Source of the DNA: Owenweeksia sp965214115
Lineage (GTDB): Bacteria > Bacteroidota > Bacteroidia > Flavobacteriales > Schleiferiaceae
DNA: 64,000 nucleotides
Assembly: GCA_965214115.1 (NCBI GenBank)
Contig: CBDCAU010000003.1
Span: 558,001 to 622,000, forward strand
Direction: 5' to 3'
In this document: in pieces, positions 31,482-39,337 of the stretch
How positions within the stretch are numbered: position 1 is the first letter of the stretch
How the letters are laid out: every line of letters starts with the position of its first letter
The notes under the pieces: model-generated
Database searches by the model: none
Told to the model about the DNA's origin: nothing
The model's input: only the letters and a program-made list of their open reading frames with translations
Program-made: the position numbers and the translations under genes

Positions 31482-33860
31482 ATGAAAATCTTCCAGCGCT
31501 TATTTATCTCCTTGCTTCTTTGTTCCGCTTTCGCGGGAAACGCCACCCACCTGAAAGGCGGCTACATCTACTGGGAATGCCAGGGCAACGGGCAGTATAT
31601 TTTTAAGATGGACTTGCTGAAAGACAATCATTCCCAAACGGCGAGTTTGCCCGCCTCGGCCACTATTTTGGGGCCAACGAATATTCCGGTCATCCGCCAG
31701 ACCATCGCCACCGATTCGTGCGCTTTTTTGGAGATCCACCATTACGAATCGGCGCCCGTCACCTTGCAGGGCGCGCCGCCGGCCACCGGCTGGGAGCTCA
31801 CTTGGAGCAATTGCTGCCGCCCCAGCACGGTGGTTTCCATCAATGCGGGCGCTTATTTTATCCGCTCCGTAATGTATCCGGATAGCACTGGCTGCAACGC
31901 CGCGCCGGTAATGAATCAATACCAAGGCCTGCTGTTTCGCGATTCCACTGGCGCCACCCTCAACCTGAGCGCCACGCCCGCCAATCCGTCGGATTCGCTG
32001 TTTTACCAGCTTCATCCTGCCTTTGTCAGCAATACGCAGACGGTAACTTACAACACGGGCTACTCTGCGCAAAACCCCCTGCCTAATTCCAACATAGATA
32101 GCCTGAACCAAGATGCCGCGCTGGATTCACTGACGGGATTGTTGAAATACCGCATTCGCTCTGGCATCAGTGGGCTTTATGTTTTGGTCAATAAGATTGA
32201 AACCTGGCGCGCGGGGCAGTTGGTGTCGGAAACGTTTTATGAAAATTCACTGCTTTACAATTCCTTCAACCTTCCCAACGAAAAACCTGAAGTCATCATC
32301 GATACCGCCAGCCACCCGCGCCTGTGGGCCAATTCGCCCATCGACTATGTGGCGCGCTCATTCCCCGGCGACACGCTCCGCTTCATCATCGCCGCCTCCG
32401 ATTCGGACACCACTGCCTTCGGCCGTCTCCAAACGATTACCTTTTCCGGTTCCGGCCTCGCGCTGGCCGCGCCTTTTGGCCAAGCCAATTTTATCTCCAA
32501 TGCCCAAGTCAGCCCCGTGGCGCCCCAGTCGGGTTTTTCCGATTCGCTTTCCAACCAGATTTTGTTTGAATGGACCGTGGGCTCGGAACACATCGTGGCT
32601 GGCGGCCAGCACTTCTTCATTTTCAGTTTTGAGGATGACGATTGCGGCGTACAGAACATCTCGCTGAAAGTGAACGTGGCCAAGACCGCCATCGTCCCGC
32701 CCGACAGTCTTTTCATTTGCCAAGGCGATACCGCCGTACTGTGGGGAAACACTGCCAGTTGCAAATACGATTGGACGCCCAACATCGCCATCAACAATCC
32801 GGCGCTGCGCTACCCGTGGGTCTCACCCGCTTCCACGCTCACCTATTATTTGGAAGACCCCGACAATCCCGGCCAGAAAGATTCCGTGGTTGTGGTGGTC
32901 GATCCCAAGGGAATCTTCGATTTATCCGCCCTCGGCAGCGGCCAGCTTTATCTGGACGATGCCACCTCGCCCCTCGGCGCTACCGATTGGTTTTTCAACG
33001 GTCTTCCGTTCACCCATCCCTCTGATACTCTTACGCCCTTTGCGCCGGGCAGCTATTGGGCCGCGCGCCAAACGCAGGCCTGTTCTCACTCCACCGACAC
33101 GGTCGCGGTGGCTTCTTCCAATCTTTATACAAATATTGAATTTGGGAACGGGTTGCCGTTTCCCGGCGGCGGGTCGGTTCTTTTGTACGGCTCGGCCAGT
33201 TTTACTTTTCAGTTGTCGAGTGCCGCCAGCGGGGGGTTGCAGAAAGTTTTCGTGCCCGCCGTGGAGGATATTTCCCTTTCGGCGGCCAATAGCATTCGTT
33301 TGAAAATCTATGATGAAAACCGAAACCCGATATGGCGCACCGAGCGCGACTTGACGGGCGCGGCGGGCGAAGTGCAAGTTTTTGAAATATCGCCACCGCT
33401 TTATTTATCGGCCAACAAGGAATACACGTTTTCGCTGATTGGCGATTCGGGTCTGGCCTTTCAAGCCTATTTGGGTGTGCGCACTCCTTATTCGCCCACC
33501 AATAATGGCATCGCGATTACGGATTTGTATGGCAATTTCAACGACAGCACTATTTCCCAAAACTTGAGTTCTCAAGCCTATCCGGTGGGGATGCAGATTC
33601 AGCACGGCGTTGGCTTGGCCGAGGAAAATCTACAAGAGGTTCGGATTTTCCCCAATCCCGCCAAAGATGTCCTTACGATTGGCAACTTGCCCAAAAACAG
33701 CCAGTTAAGAATTTGGAACGTGCAAGGCAAAATTCTCTGGGAAGGAAATGCACAAGGTGAATCCCATACCATTCACCGCCAAAACTGGGCGGATGGCCTG
33801 TATTGGTTGGAAGTGAAAAACACCTCAAATTTTACAGTGGAGAAAATCATTTTTGAATGA
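31482..33860 (+). CDS. Large secreted protein with T9SS type A sorting domain (tandem copy 2)
   Basis: 792 residues from ATG 31482 (signal MKIFQRLFISLLLCSAFAG). It parallels copy 1 over its full length. Shared features are NATHLKGGYIYWECQGNGQY, YHYES/NCCRPSTVVS, SFPGDTLRFIIAASDSD, YYLEDPDNPGQKDSVVVVVD, SCKYDWTPNIAI, and the terminal VRIFPNPAKDVLTI ... DGLYWLEVKN sorting domain. Divergence is strong in the loops, so the duplication is old. The cell-surface role is unknown. Conserved cysteines (WECQ, NCCRP) suggest disulfides. Confidence 0.87.
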   Translation: MKIFQRLFISLLLCSAFAGNATHLKGGYIYWECQGNGQYIFKMDLLKDNHSQTASLPASATILGPTNIPVIRQTIATDSCAFLEIHHYESAPVTLQGAPPATGWELTWSNCCRPSTVVSINAGAYFIRSVMYPDSTGCNAAPVMNQYQGLLFRDSTGATLNLSATPANPSDSLFYQLHPAFVSNTQTVTYNTGYSAQNPLPNSNIDSLNQDAALDSLTGLLKYRIRSGISGLYVLVNKIETWRAGQLVSETFYENSLLYNSFNLPNEKPEVIIDTASHPRLWANSPIDYVARSFPGDTLRFIIAASDSDTTAFGRLQTITFSGSGLALAAPFGQANFISNAQVSPVAPQSGFSDSLSNQILFEWTVGSEHIVAGGQHFFIFSFEDDDCGVQNISLKVNVAKTAIVPPDSLFICQGDTAVLWGNTASCKYDWTPNIAINNPALRYPWVSPASTLTYYLEDPDNPGQKDSVVVVVDPKGIFDLSALGSGQLYLDDATSPLGATDWFFNGLPFTHPSDTLTPFAPGSYWAARQTQACSHSTDTVAVASSNLYTNIEFGNGLPFPGGGSVLLYGSASFTFQLSSAASGGLQKVFVPAVEDISLSAANSIRLKIYDENRNPIWRTERDLTGAAGEVQVFEISPPLYLSANKEYTFSLIGDSGLAFQAYLGVRTPYSPTNNGIAITDLYGNFNDSTISQNLSSQAYPVGMQIQHGVGLAEENLQEVRIFPNPAKDVLTIGNLPKNSQLRIWNVQGKILWEGNAQGESHTIHRQNWADGLYWLEVKNTSNFTVEKIIFE

Positions 33861-33888
33861 ACCCAATTCTTTAGAGAAGGGTCATAAA

Positions 33889-33926
33889 AAAAGCCGCGCA
33901 TTTTTTTAAGAATGAGCGGCTTTTTC
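33889..33926. terminator. Bidirectional terminator
   Basis: AAAAAGCCGC (33889-33898) pairs with GCGGCTTTTT (33917-33926). It lies between the convergent T9SS and cupredoxin genes and has T-runs for both strands. Confidence 0.85.
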
Positions 33927-33942
33927 TTTGTAAAAAAATCAC

Positions 33943-34494
33943 CTATTTTACAATCATCAATCCCTTCATATCCTTGTGGCCGGGATAGGTGCAAATAAAT
34001 TGATAACTGCCCGGCTTTTCCGGCGCGGTGAAAGTTACCGTTTGGGTTTCGCCAGGTTGTGCCAGTCCCGTGGCCGCTAAAATCAAGGGGGTTTCCGGCA
34101 GATAATTTTCGTCAGGCGTCACCTTTAACGCCATTTTTAAAACCTTGTCTTGGTTGCCCAATTTTATGAGCACCCAGTTGTGGATCATCCCCTCGCTGTC
34201 GGCCACGTTTTCCAAAGTAAGTGTCACTTTGGCGCCCGCCGCCACTTCCAGTTGCTTCGGTTCGTAGCGCATTTCCTGCATACTTTCGCCGGGCGTTTTT
34301 ACGGTTATTTTTACTTCTTTGGCCATTTCTTTGGCCGGTTCACGCATTGCATCGCCGGGTGCGTCTCGGTTATTTTCTTTCGGAGCTTCCTTTCCGATTT
34401 TAGTATCGTTCTGACTGTCAGTCGATTCCTTGGATTCCGGATTGGAACAAGCCGCCATCGAAATTCCCAAAAAGGCGATTAAAATCCTTTTCAT
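33943..34494 (-). CDS. Azurin/auracyanin-like cupredoxin lipoprotein
   Basis: 183 residues. The signal ends in the lipobox AACSN; a charged linker follows (about 20-65), then a cupredoxin domain. Blue-copper ligands are visible: histidine in GMIHNWV, and cysteine, histidine and methionine in ICTYPGHKDMKG. It should shuttle electrons in the periplasm or outer leaflet. The Cys-to-His spacing (five residues) equals azurin, but the His-to-Met spacing is three, one shorter than azurin's four. It stands alone between a T9SS gene and a glycosyltransferase. Confidence 0.87.
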   Translation of the reverse strand: MKRILIAFLGISMAACSNPESKESTDSQNDTKIGKEAPKENNRDAPGDAMREPAKEMAKEVKITVKTPGESMQEMRYEPKQLEVAAGAKVTLTLENVADSEGMIHNWVLIKLGNQDKVLKMALKVTPDENYLPETPLILAATGLAQPGETQTVTFTAPEKPGSYQFICTYPGHKDMKGLMIVK

Positions 34495-34553
34495 TTTAAA
34501 AGTTGTTTTTTTGAAATCTGAAACACAACCCGCTGGTTTTTCAAAAGTTTTGT

Positions 34554-35618
34554 ATGAAAATTCTCTTCATTGCCCGCTCCACTTTGTATTCACAACCCGG
34601 CGGCGACACCTTGCAAGTGGAACAAACCGCTAAATATTTGCGCAAAAATGGCGGCGACGTAAGCATATTTCTTTCCCACGAAAACCCGAATCCCAAAAAT
34701 TACGACCTCGTCCATTTTTTCAACCTCAGCCGCCCCGCCGATTTGATGCCTTATCTTTTTAATATTCAAAAACTTGTGGTTTCGTCTATTTATGTGGATT
34801 ACTCCGAATTTGATAAAAATTATCGTTCTTCTTTTTACAAATTCTTATATAAAATTTTCGGAAAATTCGGTGTTGAATATTTAAAAACTATTGCGCGCTT
34901 TCTAAAAGGAAAAGAAAAATTTCCGAGCTGGGATTATTTATTTTTTGGACAAAAGAAATCTATTGAAAAAATTATAAAAAAAACTGATTTTCTGATTACT
35001 ACCAGTATTCAAGAAAAGGAAAATATTCTAAATGATTTTGATAAAATTCCGCCTTTTAAAAAAATAAATTTGGGCACGGAACATTTTCCAGTGGAAAGTT
35101 TTGGTGGGAAAAAAGAAGGCGTGATTTGCGCCGCCCGCGTCGAAGGTTTAAAAAATCAGCTCAATCTGATTCGTGCTTCCAAAAATCAAAGCTGGCCACT
35201 TTCTTTAGCGGGAAAGGCCGCCACCCATCAATTTTCCTATTTTGAAAAATGTAAAAAAGAAGCGGGAAAAAACGTGGAGTTTTTAGGCTGGCTTGCATCC
35301 AATGATTTATCTAAAAGACTGGCTGTTAGCAAAGTACACGCAATGCCGAGTTTTTATGAAACCACTGGCCTCTCCACTTTAGAAGCTTTGAAAAGCAGTT
35401 GCCAAGCCGTCATCACCGACCGTGGCGCACAGAAGGAAATTTTTGGCGACCACGTTTTTTATTGCGAACCAAGCGACCCCGATTCCATCAAAACCGCTAT
35501 TCAAAAAGCGATGCAATCGGACGAAAACCACCGCGCTTGGGTAGAAGAAAATTTCAGTTGGGAAAAAGCGGCGCGCGAAATTTTGGATATTTACCGCGAA
35601 CTTCTCTCAACGAAATGA
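34554..35618 (+). CDS. Glycosyltransferase family 4
   Basis: 354 residues, GT-B fold. The N-terminal half starts MKILFIARSTLYSQPGGDT with the glycine-rich acceptor loop. The C-terminal donor domain has VICAARVEGLKNQLNLIRA, VEFLGWLASNDLSKRLAVSK and the E-x7-E-type FYETTGLSTLEALKSSCQAV. It transfers a sugar from a nucleotide sugar during surface polysaccharide assembly, on the inner face of the membrane. Its stop overlaps the next glycosyltransferase ATG as ATGA. Confidence 0.88.
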   Translation: MKILFIARSTLYSQPGGDTLQVEQTAKYLRKNGGDVSIFLSHENPNPKNYDLVHFFNLSRPADLMPYLFNIQKLVVSSIYVDYSEFDKNYRSSFYKFLYKIFGKFGVEYLKTIARFLKGKEKFPSWDYLFFGQKKSIEKIIKKTDFLITTSIQEKENILNDFDKIPPFKKINLGTEHFPVESFGGKKEGVICAARVEGLKNQLNLIRASKNQSWPLSLAGKAATHQFSYFEKCKKEAGKNVEFLGWLASNDLSKRLAVSKVHAMPSFYETTGLSTLEALKSSCQAVITDRGAQKEIFGDHVFYCEPSDPDSIKTAIQKAMQSDENHRAWVEENFSWEKAAREILDIYRELLSTK

Positions 35619-36706
35619 AAATCGGTATCCTCGGCACGCGCGGCATCCCCAATCGCTACGGCGGTTTTGAGGAATGCGCCCAGCAAATCGGCACTCGGTT
35701 GGTGGCGCGCGGGCATCAGGTTTTAGTGTACAGTTCACACCGACATCCTTATCAAGAAAAAGATTTTGAGGGCGTGGAAATCATCCACAAATACGACCCC
35801 GAACACCGCATTGGAACCGCTGGCCAGTTTGTTTATGATTTGAACTGTATCCTCGATGCGCGCTGGCGGGACTTTGATATTTTGCTGATGCTCGGCTACA
35901 CCAGCAGCAGTATTTGGCAGCGGTTGCTGCCGAAAACGCCAGCCATCATCACCAATATGGACGGGCTAGAATGGCGGCGCAGCAAGTATTCCAAGCGCGT
36001 CCGCAGCTTTTTGAAGCGCGCGGAAAAATGGGCGGCCAACGGCAGCAACGTGATGATTGCCGATGCCAAGGAAATGCGGCGTTATTTATATGAAAAATAC
36101 CAGACCCAAGTGATTTTTATCCCTTATGGCGCAGAAATTTTTAAAAAACCCAACTCCGGTATTTTGGAAAAGTATGGGGTGGAAGCGCGGAATTACAATC
36201 TGATTGTCGCGCGGTTGGAACCTGAAAACAATTTAGAAATGATGCTGGCCGGCCTTTTAAATAGCGCATCGGAAAAAACCGTTTTGATAGTAGGAAATCA
36301 CCAAACTTCCTACGGTGAAAAACTCAAGAACACCTTTAAGGACAGTCGGTTACGGTTTATAAAACCCATCTTCAACAAAGAAAATCTGAATAACCTGCGC
36401 TTTTTCTCACACATCTATTTTCACGGACATTCATCCGGCGGTACCAATCCCTCTTTGCTTGAAGCAATGGCTTGCCAGTCAATGATTTGCGCGCATAACA
36501 ATCCGTTTAATCAAGAAGTATTAAGCGAAGGCAGCCATTTTTTTAAAGATGAAAAAGACGTGGCGCGCGCCGCCGAACTTTTGGAGCGAAACACCCCTCA
36601 AAAAGAAATCATTGAGAAAAACTTGGCCAAAATAAAAACCCAGTACGACTGGGATTTAGTTACGGAGCAATATGAAGTGGTAATGGAACAATCTTTAATA
36701 AAGTAA
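35615..36706 (+). CDS. DUF1972-type glycosyltransferase
   Basis: 363 residues. The start at 35615 overlaps the previous stop by 4 bases; the longer open frame is a shadow. MKIGILGTRGIPNRYGGFEE is the DUF1972 signature found in rhamnosyl- and related transferases, followed by a GT1 donor domain (FHGHSSGGTNPSLLEAMACQ). Odd: its TAA stop (36704-36706) lies inside the first 15-bp repeat of the array that starts at 36702, so the gene ends exactly where the ATPase cassette begins. Confidence 0.88.
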   Translation: MKIGILGTRGIPNRYGGFEECAQQIGTRLVARGHQVLVYSSHRHPYQEKDFEGVEIIHKYDPEHRIGTAGQFVYDLNCILDARWRDFDILLMLGYTSSSIWQRLLPKTPAIITNMDGLEWRRSKYSKRVRSFLKRAEKWAANGSNVMIADAKEMRRYLYEKYQTQVIFIPYGAEIFKKPNSGILEKYGVEARNYNLIVARLEPENNLEMMLAGLLNSASEKTVLIVGNHQTSYGEKLKNTFKDSRLRFIKPIFNKENLNNLRFFSHIYFHGHSSGGTNPSLLEAMACQSMICAHNNPFNQEVLSEGSHFFKDEKDVARAAELLERNTPQKEIIEKNLAKIKTQYDWDLVTEQYEVVMEQSLIK

Positions 36707-36746
36707 CAAGATTGTTAGTAACAAAGTTGTTACTAACAACTTTGTT
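36702..36746. repeat. 15-bp tandem repeats, three units, 3' side of the ATPase cassette
   Basis: Units AGTAACAAGATTGTT, AGTAACAAAGTTGTT and ACTAACAACTTTGTT follow at exact 15-base spacing. The last two form a perfect 14-bp inverted repeat (36718-36731 and 36735-36748). The same family flanks the other end of the ATPase gene at 37899-37958. The array carries the stop codon of the upstream glycosyltransferase. Confidence 0.9.
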
Positions 36747-36756
36747 ACCTATCTTT

Positions 36757-37896
36757 TTATTTTCTAAAATAAGTTGATTTTAACCAATATTCAAAGGCTG
36801 GGTCTAAAATCTCCACCTCATTTTCATCTTTGTGTATCGCCTCCTTCGTTATGAGCGCATCCTTCAATCGTGTGACATTTGCGGAAGAACCGAGGTCATA
36901 TTTTTTAATCACTTTTTTGGAAGACAGTTTCTTTTCTCCATCTATTATGGCTCGCAGATAATTGAGCTGGTTGACGGTTAAGTCGTCCGCTATTTGTTGA
37001 AAAACCAAGCTCAATTGTTCCACTAAACCGTCCAATGCTTCCTTTATGATCTCTTTAGTGCAGTAGCTTTCCGTGCGAAACCAACTTTGCTGTGCCAGTT
37101 GTTGCACATAATAAGAATGGTCTTTAACCAATCCCGCCAAATATTGCGCCTCAGGTTTATTCAGTTTTTTTCCCGACTGCCGAAACCGCCGCTGAAGAAA
37201 CTTCACCCACTCTTCATTTTTGATGCGCTGCAAGAAATAAATTTCTCCGAATTTGTAAAATGGCATAGAACTGTGCGAGAAAAATTCCGTCATCAAATGG
37301 CGCCGACTGCCGTAAAGGCAATACGACACATTGTGATGTTTCTGCCAATGCGAACGCAATTTTTTTTGTAAGGCCAATCCATCACCATACATTGTGAGAT
37401 TTTGAAATTCATCAACACAGATGACAATTTTTATCTTTTTCTCAATGGCAATCTTTTCGGCCAAGTCCAAAATCTCATCGGGGGAGCGTTTTACTTCGTC
37501 CCAATCGAAGCCTACGCTTATATCGCTGTTGGGGTCAATGCTCATACTCAATTTAGGTGTCAAGTGTCCCAAAAACTTGCCCATCACCCGTTTCATATCT
37601 CCCAGTTTTGAAGATGTCTGGGTCAAAACTTCTTCCGCCATTCGCTGATAAAAACCCTGCTCCGTGCGGATATTATAAAGATCTACAAAACAGAAAATCA
37701 GTGACTTACTCTGCTTTTTAGCCTCCTCGGCCGCCTTCGATACCAAAGAGGACTTTCCCCAGCGGCGCGGGGCTATCAAGGTGGTGTTGATGCCATATAA
37801 AAAGTTGCGGGACAAATAGGCCGTTTCCTTTTCACGGTTGGTAAACTGGGCACCTTTTACCTGAGTACCAAATTCAAATGGAGATTCTAAAGCCAT
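36757..37896 (-). CDS. AAA ATPase of the archaeal-type ATPase_2 group, in a repeat-flanked cassette
   Basis: 379 residues. It opens ESPFEFGTQVKGAQFTNREK, then Walker A LIAPRRWGKSSLV (about residue 45) and Walker B KIVICVDEFQNLTM. YCLYGSRRHLMTEFF serves as the sensor-like segment. The C-terminal ~80 residues look like a winged helix (LTVNQLNYLRAIIDGEKKL ... VTRLKDALI). This build is typical of single-gene STAND/AAA ATPases present in many copies in Bacteroidota. It runs against the surrounding plus-strand glycosyltransferases and is bracketed by 15-bp repeat arrays that hold its promoter. Role unknown; DNA binding of the repeats is a hypothesis. No transposase is present. Confidence 0.8.
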   Translation of the reverse strand: MALESPFEFGTQVKGAQFTNREKETAYLSRNFLYGINTTLIAPRRWGKSSLVSKAAEEAKKQSKSLIFCFVDLYNIRTEQGFYQRMAEEVLTQTSSKLGDMKRVMGKFLGHLTPKLSMSIDPNSDISVGFDWDEVKRSPDEILDLAEKIAIEKKIKIVICVDEFQNLTMYGDGLALQKKLRSHWQKHHNVSYCLYGSRRHLMTEFFSHSSMPFYKFGEIYFLQRIKNEEWVKFLQRRFRQSGKKLNKPEAQYLAGLVKDHSYYVQQLAQQSWFRTESYCTKEIIKEALDGLVEQLSLVFQQIADDLTVNQLNYLRAIIDGEKKLSSKKVIKKYDLGSSANVTRLKDALITKEAIHKDENEVEILDPAFEYWLKSTYFRK

Positions 37897-37898
37897 AA

Positions 37899-37958
37899 CT
37901 ATCTTGTTAGTAACACAAATGTAACTAACAAACTTGTTACTAACAAATTTGTTACTAA
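37899..37958. repeat. 15-bp tandem repeats, four units, 5' side of the ATPase cassette
   Basis: Units CTATCTTGTTAGTAA, CACAAATGTAACTAA, CAAACTTGTTACTAA and CAAATTTGTTACTAA follow at exact 15-base spacing, starting 2 bases from the ATPase ATG. Each unit is an 8-base core (CAAnnTTG-like) plus the near-palindromic spacer TTAsTAA. The array contains the ATPase promoter and the TAG stop (37955-37957) of the neighbouring sugar transferase. Confidence 0.92.
37916..37947 (-). promoter_or_regulatory. ATPase promoter built from the repeats
   Basis: On the minus strand TTTG (37947-37944, in one repeat core) is followed by exactly 20 bases and TACATTTG (37923-37916), a perfect TAnnTTTG match. The -7 falls in the one unit that deviates from the repeat consensus, suggesting selection for promoter function. 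Transcription would begin about 15 bases before the ATG. Confidence 0.7.
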
Positions 37959-39337
37959 TTTTTAAATCCTATGAGGAGAGAAAGTCCTGTTTTAAATAGA
38001 ATTTTCAAATCCAGCAACACCGACCAGTTCTCTATATAATAGACATCCGCGCGCACACGGTTGACAATATCCTCGGTTTCTGAAATCTCGCCGCGAAATC
38101 CTTTAATCTGCGCCAAGCCTGTGAGGCCCGGCTTTGCGAAATGACGCACCATAAACGAATCCACCAATTTCCGGTATTCACCCGTATGGATCAACATATG
38201 GGGGCGCGGCCCCACCAAAGACATTTCACCTTTCAGGACATTAAATATTTGAGGCAATTCGTCCAAACTGTGGCGGCGCAAGAATTTCCCAAACGGTGTA
38301 ATTCGATAGTCATTTTTGATGGCTTGATCTCGATTCGCCGCTGCATTTTCCACCATTGTCCGGAATTTATATATGGTAAAAACTTCGTCACGCAGTCCGC
38401 TCCGCTTTTGGCGGAAGAAAATCGGGCCCTTTCCGGAGGCTTTCAATCCAATTATTATAAGCGGAAAAAGCCACGGAAGTACCGCTACCATTACAATGAC
38501 CGAAATAAAAACATCACCCGCCCTTTTTAAGAGGCGATTGTGGAGGCGTTCCAGCGGCTCGGTGCGAGGTAACAAAAAGGGTACATTATTTTGGAAGTCA
38601 ATTTGGAGGTTGGTCGTGTTTTCCAACCCCCAATCCGGTAAGATGCGGAAACGCAGCAAATTTTCGTCGGCAAAGCGAAACCATTTTACCAGGCGTTCGT
38701 CGCCGGCAGGATAGGCGCAATAAATTTCATCCACTTTCTGATAGGTGGAGAAATTTTGAAAATCCCTTTCGTTTCCCGAATGGGGAATCGCATCCACTTG
38801 ATTTTCAGAAAAATGACCTATGATTCGTAATCCCAATTCCGAATGCTCTTGCACGTTTTCATAAAATTTAGCAAGGCTCGCACCTTCTCCCAACAAAACC
38901 ACGTTTCGAACGCCTACCCCTTTTTTGCGCAAAGCTTTCAACCATCGCAAAAAGAAAAATCGCCACGGTAGAAGTGTAATAAAAAAACTTATATAAAAAA
39001 GGACTAAAAACAGACGAGAATATTCCGCTTTTTTCAATAAAAAAAGCAATAATAAAAAGGTAAAAAGATGTATGAAAAAAGCGTTGGCCACGCGGCTGGT
39101 AGATTTGCGCGGTTCTAAAGTACCCCGTAATTCGTAGGTGCGCAGCAATAGCGAAAGGAACAGCCACAGTAAATTGAAGAATACAAAAAGCTGAACGTAA
39201 TAATCGTAGAATGCGGTTTCTTGCAATCGTAATTCACTAAACCTCAAAAATCCAGCGAGAAAAAAACAGCCGTTGAGCAACAGCAAATCGCCGAGCACGA
39301 GGAGAAACTGGTAGAAGCGGGCAAAGCGTTCCGGCAT
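37955..39337 (-). CDS. Polyprenyl-phosphate sugar phosphotransferase (WcaJ/WbaP-like)
   Basis: 460 residues. It starts surface polysaccharide assembly by moving a sugar-1-phosphate onto undecaprenyl phosphate. Four N-terminal membrane helices (about 10-130) lead to a nucleotide-binding-like middle (VRNVVLLGEGASLAKFYE), then a fifth helix and the catalytic domain with RQKRSGLRDEVFTIYKFRTM and DELPQIFNVLKGEMSLVGPR. ATG 39337 overlaps the M1 peptidase stop as TGATG, so the two are translationally coupled. The last codons F-K-N and the TAG stop lie at or in the repeat array of the ATPase cassette. Confidence 0.92.
   Translation of the reverse strand: MPERFARFYQFLLVLGDLLLLNGCFFLAGFLRFSELRLQETAFYDYYVQLFVFFNLLWLFLSLLLRTYELRGTLEPRKSTSRVANAFFIHLFTFLLLLFLLKKAEYSRLFLVLFYISFFITLLPWRFFFLRWLKALRKKGVGVRNVVLLGEGASLAKFYENVQEHSELGLRIIGHFSENQVDAIPHSGNERDFQNFSTYQKVDEIYCAYPAGDERLVKWFRFADENLLRFRILPDWGLENTTNLQIDFQNNVPFLLPRTEPLERLHNRLLKRAGDVFISVIVMVAVLPWLFPLIIIGLKASGKGPIFFRQKRSGLRDEVFTIYKFRTMVENAAANRDQAIKNDYRITPFGKFLRRHSLDELPQIFNVLKGEMSLVGPRPHMLIHTGEYRKLVDSFMVRHFAKPGLTGLAQIKGFRGEISETEDIVNRVRADVYYIENWSVLLDLKILFKTGLSLLIGFKN

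Noticed and set aside
36702..37958. Short regularly spaced repeats as a CRISPR array
   Set aside because: Units are contiguous 15-mers without unique spacers of CRISPR length and no cas gene is present.
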